A stretch of 64,000 nt of DNA from an uncultured Sphingomonas sp. (GTDB lineage Bacteria > Pseudomonadota > Alphaproteobacteria > Sphingomonadales > Sphingomonadaceae). Where the stretch lies: positions 1-64,000 of the forward strand of contig NZ_CAJXWX010000001.1 in NCBI RefSeq assembly GCF_913062585.1. The letters are read 5' to 3'. The notes below the pieces were generated by a model. That model saw nothing but the letters and a program-made list of their open reading frames with translations. It searched no databases and was not told the origin of the DNA. Below, piece after piece: positions 57,219 to 64,000 of the stretch. The position numbers and the translations under genes were made by a program. How positions within the stretch are numbered: position 1 is the first letter of the stretch; each line of letters opens with the position of its first letter.

Positions 57219-59618
57219 ATGACATCGTCCAAACTGATCGCGTGGCATCGTGCCTCGCTGTGCATTGCCGCGTCCCTCACCGCCTTTGTCTGGTCTTCGC
57301 AGGCCATGGCGCAGCAGAGCGCCACGCCGCCGGGTGACGGCACCGCCCAGGCCGAGGCTTCGTCCGGCGACGGGATCGTCGTGACCGGCAAGCGCACCAC
57401 GCGCTCCGCCGTCGTGCTGGAGGCCAGCGAGATCCAGAAGGTCCTGCCGGGCGTCAATCCCGTGAAGGCCATCCAGACGCTGCCGGGCGTTCAGTTCGAA
57501 ACCGCCGATCCCTGGGGCAATAACGAACAGAATATCGCCCTGTTCGTCCATGGCTTCAATCAGAACCAGCTGGGCTTCACCCTGGACGGCGTGCCGCTGG
57601 GCGACCAGTCCTATGGCAATTTCAACAGCCTGTCGCCGCAGCGCGCCGTCATCAGCGAGAATGTCGCCCGGGTGCGCCTGACCGCAGGCGCGGCGGACCT
57701 GGCCACCGCATCGGCCAGCAATCTGGGCGGCGGCCTGGAAACCTATACCAGCGATCCCGAGGCGAAGGCTGGCGTCCGGTTCGGCCAGACCTTTGGCAGC
57801 TATGACGCCAGCCGCAGCTATCTGCGCCTCGATACCGGCACCTTCACCGGCCTGGGCGGGGACAACAGCCTCTATGTCTCCGGCGTCCGCCAGAACGCCC
57901 GCGCCTGGGAGTTCGACGCCCGGCAAAAGGGGTGGCAGGCGAATGCGAAGTTCGTCCACGCCACGCCCACCACGCGGCTGACCGCCTATTTCGCCTATAG
58001 CCAGAAGGACGAGCCGAACCAGGATTCGGTCGCGCGCAATGCGGGCGGGCTGGAGCCCTATTACCGCACGGTGCTGTTTCCGAACTGGAATGCGGCGTTG
58101 AACTATGTCGATGCCAACGGCGCGCCGCCCGCAAACAATCCGAACAACTACACCAACTATTATGGCGATGCGCAGCGCACCGATTACCTGGCCTATATGA
58201 AGCTGGAACAGAAGCTGGGCAGCGGCGTGACCCTGTCGATCCAGCCCTATTACCATCATGACGACGGCCAGGGCCAGATCGTCGGGCCGATCGCCGCCGC
58301 CGGCCTGCCCGCCTTGTTCCGGACCTATTATCCGGGGCAGGATCTGAAGCAGGTGTTCGGCAATTCCGGCTATGCGCTGCGTACCACCGAATATGGCATC
58401 GCCCGCGCCGGCGCGCTGGCCGCGCTCGCGATCGAGGCGGGCGCGCACGAGATCGGCCTGGGCGGATGGTATGAGCATAACCGCAACACGATCTTCCGCC
58501 GCTGGTATGCGGTGCCGCGCGACCAGCCGCCCTCGCCCTATGAATATGCCGATCCCGGTCTGCTGCGCCTGACGCAATATGCGGCGGTCACGAAATACGA
58601 CCTGGTCCAGTTCCATATCCAGGATCGCTGGCACCTGACCGACACGCTGACGCTGGAGGGCGGCTTCAAGTCCAGCCTGCAATTCGCCGATGGCCGCATT
58701 CCCGTCCAGCCGCTGCCCGGCGCGCTGCCCGGATCGTCCACCGGCTTCCCCCAGGGGCGGCTCAATACGCGCAAATGGTTCCTGCCCGCGATCGGCGCGG
58801 TCTGGGACATGACCCCGAACGACCAGCTGTTCGGCCATATCCAGAAGAATGTGCGCCAGTTCCAGGCCTCGGTCGCGGCGGGGCTCTCGCCCTATAATGT
58901 CGGCAGCCAGCAGGCGTTCGACCAGATCAAGGCGGGCACCGAGCCCGAAAGCTCCTGGACCTATGAAGCGGGCATCCGCTCGCGCCACACGGTCGATGCC
59001 GGCCCGCTGACCGCGATCGAAGGACAGGTCAGCGCCTATCATGTCGATTTCAGCAATCGCCTGCTCCAGATCAGCGCGACCCCGGTCATCGCCTCGGTCA
59101 TCGGCGGCGTCTCGATCCTGCAGAATGTCGGCGGGGTGAAGACCAACGGGATCGACGGCGCGGTGACGTTCCGCTTCGGCAGCGGCCTGTCGGTGTACAA
59201 CGCGCTGTCGTACAACCGGTCGCGCTATGACGAGAACTACACCAGCGGCACGACCGTCATCGCGACGGCCGGCAAGGACGTGCCCAACGTCGCCCGCTGG
59301 CTGAACAAGACCGTCGTCACCGCCAGTTCGGGTCCGTTCGAGGTCCAGGCGATCGGCGACTATGTCGGACGGCGTTTCGCCACCTACACCAACGACCAAT
59401 CGGTGCCGGGCCGCTTCCTGCTGGGTCTCCAGGCGAGCTACACCCTGCCCGAAGGACTGGGGATGGGGCTGCGCAATACGCGCCTGTCGGTCAACATCAC
59501 CAACCTGACCGACCGCCGGGGGGTCTATGAGCTGGTGGTGGGCGCGGCGGCGCGCACCTTCAACACCTATGCCCAGCCGCCCCGCATGGCCTTCTTCACG
59601 CTGTCGGGCGGATTTTAA
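57219..59618 (+). CDS. TonB-dependent outer-membrane receptor
   Basis: This 799-residue receptor has a signal peptide (ASLCIAASLTAFVWSSQAMA), a TonB-box-like GDGIVVTGKR, a plug with NPVKAIQTLPGVQFETADPW and NLGGGLETYTSD, and a 22-strand barrel ending NITNLTDRRGVYELVVGAAA and AFFTLSGGF. It imports a ligand using TonB energy. The ligand is not evident; the Pho box upstream points to a phosphate-containing compound. Its stop overlaps the convergent SulP stop by four bases. Confidence 0.94.
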   Translation: MTSSKLIAWHRASLCIAASLTAFVWSSQAMAQQSATPPGDGTAQAEASSGDGIVVTGKRTTRSAVVLEASEIQKVLPGVNPVKAIQTLPGVQFETADPWGNNEQNIALFVHGFNQNQLGFTLDGVPLGDQSYGNFNSLSPQRAVISENVARVRLTAGAADLATASASNLGGGLETYTSDPEAKAGVRFGQTFGSYDASRSYLRLDTGTFTGLGGDNSLYVSGVRQNARAWEFDARQKGWQANAKFVHATPTTRLTAYFAYSQKDEPNQDSVARNAGGLEPYYRTVLFPNWNAALNYVDANGAPPANNPNNYTNYYGDAQRTDYLAYMKLEQKLGSGVTLSIQPYYHHDDGQGQIVGPIAAAGLPALFRTYYPGQDLKQVFGNSGYALRTTEYGIARAGALAALAIEAGAHEIGLGGWYEHNRNTIFRRWYAVPRDQPPSPYEYADPGLLRLTQYAAVTKYDLVQFHIQDRWHLTDTLTLEGGFKSSLQFADGRIPVQPLPGALPGSSTGFPQGRLNTRKWFLPAIGAVWDMTPNDQLFGHIQKNVRQFQASVAAGLSPYNVGSQQAFDQIKAGTEPESSWTYEAGIRSRHTVDAGPLTAIEGQVSAYHVDFSNRLLQISATPVIASVIGGVSILQNVGGVKTNGIDGAVTFRFGSGLSVYNALSYNRSRYDENYTSGTTVIATAGKDVPNVARWLNKTVVTASSGPFEVQAIGDYVGRRFATYTNDQSVPGRFLLGLQASYTLPEGLGMGLRNTRLSVNITNLTDRRGVYELVVGAAARTFNTYAQPPRMAFFTLSGGF

Positions 59619-61117
59619 ATGACGGACGCCGGGACGCTTTCGGGCGTCCCGGCCATCGTCAGGGGCGCGTGACGATCCATCAGGATCGCGCTCGCCGCGT
59701 TGAGGCCGATGACCTCGACGACCATGCCGTGGCGGCGCATCGTCGACACCACGTCCTCCAGCGCCCCCACCGCCGTGATGTCCCACAGATGCGCGGCCGT
59801 AAGGTCGATGCGCGCCTGCCGCGCCGTGTCGCGCAGGTCGAAATGATCGGCGAATATCTCGGCACTGGCGAAGAAGATCTGGCCCGACACGGTATAGAGC
59901 CGCGTGTCGGTCGCCGGATCATGGTCGACCGTGACGCGCATCAGCCGGGTGACCTTGAAGGCGAAGAACACGCCGCTCAATAGCACGCCGACCGCGACCC
60001 CGGCCGACAGGTCGTGCGTCGCCACCGTCACCGCGACGGTCGCCAGCATGACCACGCCCGACACCTTGGGGTGGCGCCCCAGATCGCGCAGCGAACTCCA
60101 GGAGAAGGTGCTGATCGACACCATGATCATGATCGCCACCAGCGCCGCGACCGGCACCTGCGCGACCCAGGGGCGCAGCGGCACCATGACGATCAGCAGG
60201 AACACGCCAGCAACCAGCGTCGACAGCCGCCCCCGGCCGCCATAGCGCACATTGCCGACCGTCTGCCCGATCATGCCGCACCCGGCGATCCCGCCAAACA
60301 GGCCCGCCGCGACATTGGCCAGCCCCAGCCCGGTACACTCGCGCGCCTTGGAACTGGTGGATTCGGTCAGATCGTCGACCACCCGCGCGGTCATCATCGA
60401 TTCCAGCAGTCCGACCGCCGCCATCGCCAGCGCATAGGGCGCGACGATCCGCAGGGTCGCCAGGTCGAACGGGACGTGCGGCAGGCCCAGCGAGGGCAGT
60501 GACGTCGGCAACCGGCCGAGATCGCCGATGACCCGGAGCGGCATCGGGAAAGCGATGCTGATGGCGGTCAGCACGACGACGCAGATCAGCGGCGACGGGA
60601 TCGCCGAACTGACCCTGGGCAGCAGATAGATGATCGCCAGGCCCAGGCCGATCATGGCATAGCTGTGCCAGGTCACGCCGACCATCTGCGGCACCTGCGC
60701 CGAGAAGATTAGGATCGCCAGCGCGTTGACGAAGCCGGTGCGCACCGAGCGCGAGACGAAGCGCATCAGCACGTCGAGCTTCACCAGCCCGAAGACGATC
60801 TGGAACAGCCCGGCCAGAATGGTCGCGGCCAGCAGATATTGCAGCCCATGCGCATGGACGAGCGCGGCCGCGACCAGCGCGACCGACCCCGCCGCGCCCG
60901 AGATCATCGCGGGCCGCCCTCCGGCAAAGGCGATGACGATACCGATGACGAAGGAGGCGAACAGCCCGACCTCCGGGTCGATACCCGCCACGAACGAAAA
61001 GGCGATCACCTCGGGGATCAGGGCGAAGGTGCCGACCATGCCGGCCAATATGTCACGCCGCGCGGCGTGCAGGCCGTCGAACCACTCGGCGCGGTAATGG
61101 GATAGGGAAGACGTCAT
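59615..61117 (-). CDS. SulP-family anion transporter with STAS domain
   Basis: This 500-residue inner-membrane protein begins RRDILAGMVGTFALIPEVIA (SulP signature region), with SKARECTGLGLANVAAGLFG and GGIAGCGMIGQTVGNVRYGG, about 11 helices, and a C-terminal STAS domain (VSGQIFFASAEIFADHFDLR, AAHLWDITAVGALEDVVSTM). The SulP family moves sulfate, bicarbonate or carboxylates with H+ or Na+; which one is not evident. The ATG at 61117 was chosen over an in-frame TTG five codons upstream. Confidence 0.92.
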   Translation of the reverse strand: MTSSLSHYRAEWFDGLHAARRDILAGMVGTFALIPEVIAFSFVAGIDPEVGLFASFVIGIVIAFAGGRPAMISGAAGSVALVAAALVHAHGLQYLLAATILAGLFQIVFGLVKLDVLMRFVSRSVRTGFVNALAILIFSAQVPQMVGVTWHSYAMIGLGLAIIYLLPRVSSAIPSPLICVVVLTAISIAFPMPLRVIGDLGRLPTSLPSLGLPHVPFDLATLRIVAPYALAMAAVGLLESMMTARVVDDLTESTSSKARECTGLGLANVAAGLFGGIAGCGMIGQTVGNVRYGGRGRLSTLVAGVFLLIVMVPLRPWVAQVPVAALVAIMIMVSISTFSWSSLRDLGRHPKVSGVVMLATVAVTVATHDLSAGVAVGVLLSGVFFAFKVTRLMRVTVDHDPATDTRLYTVSGQIFFASAEIFADHFDLRDTARQARIDLTAAHLWDITAVGALEDVVSTMRRHGMVVEVIGLNAASAILMDRHAPLTMAGTPESVPASVI

Positions 61118-61327
61118 GATGATAGTCCGCAATCACGGCATCCGTGCGCGCTATGGCTGTAAAGATCGGATGCAGCTGCGTTGTCCGGCGGATTGGCGGC
61201 CGGAATAGCCACCCGGAGTCTCACCGGGTCCAAACGGTTGCCACCCGCTAACGCCGCTCGACCAGGGACGCAACCCATCTTCTCTTCGGGCTTGGCCATC
61301 GCCGTTTCCCCGCCCTAGACTGAACCC

Positions 61328-63511
61328 ATGGACAGGTTTCTCCGGTACATGCGCACTCCGTTCGTCCTGGCGATGATGCTGGCATCGGCCGCCGCCGCGC
61401 CGGATGCGGAGACGGCGCGGTGGCAGGCGCGGGCGGCGCAGGTCACGATCACCCGCGACGATTGGGGCATCCCGCATATCCGGGGGCGCAGCGACGCCGA
61501 TGCGGTGTTCGGCATGTCCTATGCCCAGGCGGAGGATGATTTCGCGCGGGTCGAGGCCAATTACCTGACCGCGCTCGGGCGCACGGCGGAGGCCGATGGC
61601 GAGGCGGCGATCTGGGCCGATCTGCGCCAGCGCCTCTATGTCGATCCGGACGAACTGCGCGCACAATATGCCGGCAGCAGCGCCGAGATGCGCGCCTTGA
61701 TGGACGCCTGGGCCGACGGGCTCAATTTCTACCTCGCCCGGCATCCGCAGGTGAAACCGCGCGTACTGACCCGGTTCGAGCCCTGGATGGCGCTGAGCTT
61801 CACCGAGGGCAGCATCGGCGGCGATATTGAGCGGATTTCGCTGTCCGAGCTGAAGACATTCTATGGTCAGCCCACGCCGCCCAGCCCCGAGGAGCGCGGC
61901 ATCACCCCGCGCGAGCCGTCGGGGTCGAACGGCATCGCGATCGCGCCCCGGCTGACGCGCGACGGCCATGCGCTGTTGCTCATCAATCCGCACACCAGCT
62001 TCTATTTCCGCTCCGAGGCGCAGGTGACAAGCGACGAGGGGCTGGACGTTTACGGCGCCAGCACCTGGGGGCAGTTCTTCGTCTATCAGGGGTTCAACGC
62101 CCATGCGGGCTGGATGCACACTTCGTCCACCGTCGACAATGTCGATGAGTTCGCCGAGCGGGTAAGCCGGACCGCGCGGGGCTGGACCTATCGCTACGGG
62201 CAGGAGACACGCCCCCTCACCGCGCGCACCGTCACGATCCGCTTCCGCCAGGGCGATGGCAGCCTGGGCGAGCGGCAATTCGTGACGTGGCGGACGCATC
62301 ACGGCCCGATCGTCGCGGCGAAGGATGGCCGCTGGATCGCGACCGCCCTGATGTGGCGGCCGGTCGCGGCACTGGAGCAGAGCTGGCTGCGCACCAAGGC
62401 GACCGACCTGGCCGGCTATATGGCGGTCGCCGAACGCAAGGCCAATTCCTCCAACGACACGCTGTTCGCCGACGACAAGGGCGAGATCGCGTTCCTGATG
62501 CCGCAATTCATGCCGGTGCGCGACGATCGATTCGATTATACGCGCCCCGTCGACGGCAGCGATCCCGCGACCGACTGGCGCGGGTTGCACGCCCTGTCCA
62601 GCTTGCCCAGCGTCGCCAATCCGCGTGTCGGCTGGGTCCACAACACCAATGACTGGCCATGGAGCGCCGCCGGGCCAGACAGCCCCCGCGCCGCCGATTA
62701 TCCGCGCTATATGGACCAGACCGGCGGCAATGCGCGCGGCGAACATGCCGACCTGTTGCTGACGGGCCAGCGCGACTGGACGGCCGAGCGGCTGCGCGCC
62801 GCCGCCTATGATTCCTATCTGCCCGCCTTTGCGCGGCTTCTGCCCGGCCTGGTCGCCGCATGGCGCGCCCTGCCGCCGACCGATCCGCGTCGGCGCACCC
62901 TGGCCGAGCCGATCGCGACGCTGTCGCGCTGGGACCTTCGCTGGGGTTATGATTCGGTCGCGACCAGCCTGGCGGTCTTCTGGGGCGACCAGCTCTGGCG
63001 CGAGGTGGGCGGCCTTGCACAGGCGGCGCGGATGAACGTGCCCGACTATATCGCCACCCGCGTCGACGCCGCGACCAAGCTCGCCGCGCTGGACGCCGCC
63101 GTCGCCCGCCTGTCGCGCGACTTCGGCAGTTGGCGGACGCCGTGGCGCGCGATCAATCGCTTCCAGCGGGTGGACGACGCGATCCAGCCGCATTTCGACG
63201 ATGCGCGCCCCTCGACGCCGGTCCCCTTCACCTCGGCGCAATGGGGCAGCCTCGCCTCGTTCGGCGCGAAGACCTGGCCCGGCACCAAGCGTTATTACGG
63301 GACCAGCGGGAACAGCTTCGTCGCAGTGGTCGCATTCGGTCGGCGGGTGGAGGCCCGCGCGGTCATGGCAGGCGGACAGAGCGGCGACCCCGCCTCGCCC
63401 CATTTCGCCGACCAGATCGACCGTTATGCCAGCGGCCAGCTACGCCCGGTCTATTTCCATCCGGACGAACTGGCGGGTCATATCGAACGGCGCTACCGCC
63501 CCGGCGAATAG
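61328..63511 (+). CDS. Penicillin-acylase-family (S45) Ntn hydrolase
   Basis: This 727-residue exported enzyme has signal peptide FVLAMMLASAAAA. The alpha-chain part carries DDWGIPHIRGRSDADAVFGM and DFARVEANYLTALGRTAEAD. A Gly-Ser junction at Ser200 in REPSGSNGIAIAP gives the N-terminal nucleophile of the beta chain after self-cleavage, followed by LLINPHTSFYFRSEAQVTSD and THHGPIVAAK. It ends GTSGNSFVAVVAFG and SGDPASPHFADQIDRYASGQ. Members cleave acyl amides, such as acyl-homoserine lactones or beta-lactams; the substrate is not evident. The 195 bases upstream hold no gene. Confidence 0.92.
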   Translation: MDRFLRYMRTPFVLAMMLASAAAAPDAETARWQARAAQVTITRDDWGIPHIRGRSDADAVFGMSYAQAEDDFARVEANYLTALGRTAEADGEAAIWADLRQRLYVDPDELRAQYAGSSAEMRALMDAWADGLNFYLARHPQVKPRVLTRFEPWMALSFTEGSIGGDIERISLSELKTFYGQPTPPSPEERGITPREPSGSNGIAIAPRLTRDGHALLLINPHTSFYFRSEAQVTSDEGLDVYGASTWGQFFVYQGFNAHAGWMHTSSTVDNVDEFAERVSRTARGWTYRYGQETRPLTARTVTIRFRQGDGSLGERQFVTWRTHHGPIVAAKDGRWIATALMWRPVAALEQSWLRTKATDLAGYMAVAERKANSSNDTLFADDKGEIAFLMPQFMPVRDDRFDYTRPVDGSDPATDWRGLHALSSLPSVANPRVGWVHNTNDWPWSAAGPDSPRAADYPRYMDQTGGNARGEHADLLLTGQRDWTAERLRAAAYDSYLPAFARLLPGLVAAWRALPPTDPRRRTLAEPIATLSRWDLRWGYDSVATSLAVFWGDQLWREVGGLAQAARMNVPDYIATRVDAATKLAALDAAVARLSRDFGSWRTPWRAINRFQRVDDAIQPHFDDARPSTPVPFTSAQWGSLASFGAKTWPGTKRYYGTSGNSFVAVVAFGRRVEARAVMAGGQSGDPASPHFADQIDRYASGQLRPVYFHPDELAGHIERRYRPGE

Positions 63512-63518
63512 GGGTGCG

Positions 63519-64000
63519 TCAGTCGCGCTCCCGGCGATGTTCCCATTCCAGCGCCAGGACATCGCGCCCGGCAGTCAGCATCGCCTGCTCGCGCCCCTGT
63601 TCGGCGAAGGTGACGGCGAAATCCTTTTCGGCCATGTCGCCGTCGATCCTGCGATCCTCCGGCGATGCGACATGCCCGACATAGCGCAGGCTGAGATCGT
63701 AATGGCCCGACCAGAAGAAGGGCACTTCGGCAAACTCGCCCTCTCCCCGGCCCAGCAGATGCCGGGCCAGCCACTGGCCCATGCGTTGCGCGACGACCCA
63801 ATGCTCGACGCGGATCGGATGACCCAGGCGCGGGTCGGGCACGCTGGCGATGTCGCCGATGGCGTAAATGGCGGGGTCCGATGTGCGCAGCATCGCGTCC
63901 ACCTGTACGCCGCCGCCCGCATCCTTGTCCGCCAGGGTCAGCCCGGCCGCGGCGGCCAGCGCGACCCTGGGCTCGACACCGATCCCGGCGACCAGCAGGT
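63519..64000 (-). CDS. FAD-dependent NAD(P)H oxidoreductase, C-terminal part
   Basis: The start lies beyond the right edge. The visible part reads VAGIGVEPRVALAAAAGLTL, VQVDAMLRTSDPAIYAIGDI (the GD motif that binds FAD ribityl phosphate), then VEHWVVAQRMGQWLARHLLG and VPFFWSGHYDLSLRYVGHV, typical of ferredoxin/rubredoxin reductase-type or apoptosis-inducing-factor-like flavoproteins. It is convergent with the acylase gene, seven bases apart. Confidence 0.85.
   Translation of the reverse strand, partial: LLVAGIGVEPRVALAAAAGLTLADKDAGGGVQVDAMLRTSDPAIYAIGDIASVPDPRLGHPIRVEHWVVAQRMGQWLARHLLGRGEGEFAEVPFFWSGHYDLSLRYVGHVASPEDRRIDGDMAEKDFAVTFAEQGREQAMLTAGRDVLALEWEHRRERD

Noticed and set aside
57174..59786. 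An 870-codon frame opposite the TonB receptor
   Set aside because: Antisense shadow of a GC-rich gene; the receptor has signal peptide, plug and terminal barrel strand.
61151..63403. A 750-codon frame opposite the acylase
   Set aside because: Low-complexity antisense translation, no start context, while the acylase has signal peptide and catalytic serine.

Overview
The window is GC-rich chromosomal DNA that looks like an alphaproteobacterium of the Sphingomonas group. This is inferred from protein style, the TonB-receptor-rich content, an HWE-type histidine kinase, a GTTC-N7-GTTC (alphaproteobacterial LexA-type) box and a long GC-rich intergenic palindrome. No rRNA, tRNA or CRISPR array was seen.

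Region 1 (1-6.4 kb) is a less GC-rich accessory patch. It starts in the 5' end of an IS5-type transposase and ends in a tyrosine-recombinase gene fused to an internally deleted IS3-type transposase. Between them lie a LysE exporter, small unknown genes, a winged-helix plus nucleotidyltransferase protein, and a two-gene unit that reads as a polymorphic toxin (REase-fold C-terminus) with an overlapping acidic immunity gene. A strong promoter with an embedded LexA-type box drives that unit. A degenerate ~50-bp sequence occurs three times in the same orientation around these genes.

Region 2 (6.4-11 kb) holds a GGDEF-EAL protein and then a graveyard: a truncated and frameshifted TonB-receptor operon, a broken membrane transporter, another IS5 scrap and a 200-bp imperfect palindrome.

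Region 3 (11-19.4 kb) has a very large hybrid kinase with both a classical HisKA and a C-terminal HWE kinase, its single-domain response regulator, a DUF305 protein, NhaA, a DUF2254 membrane protein whose gene overlaps nhaA tail-to-tail, and OmpW.

Region 4 (19.4-34.5 kb) is a low-oxygen respiration island: hemN, an Fnr regulator, cydC-cydD, cydA-cydB-cydX, a second Fnr and a hemerythrin-like gene, with near-perfect FNR palindromes at three control points. It continues into an AcoR-like activator and genes that would take ethanol to acetaldehyde, acetate and acetyl-CoA (alcohol dehydrogenase, aldehyde dehydrogenase, CoA-transferase).

Region 5 (34.5-46.8 kb) begins with a striking rearrangement: a zinc alcohol dehydrogenase gene split by an inserted cyclase/dehydrase segment, leaving two chimeric reading frames. 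It continues with a PAS/degenerate-receiver/LuxR regulator, three LysR regulators each next to a small redox or detoxification gene, an ECF sigma/anti-sigma pair, and several small enzymes.

Region 6 (46.8-64 kb) carries an OmpA-like lipoprotein with a cation/proton antiporter, a class A beta-lactamase-fold protein lacking the usual Glu166, a TetR-controlled RND multidrug efflux operon (MFP-RND-OMF), a TonB receptor behind a good Pho box, a SulP transporter, a penicillin-acylase-family Ntn hydrolase, and the end of an FAD-dependent oxidoreductase that runs off the window.
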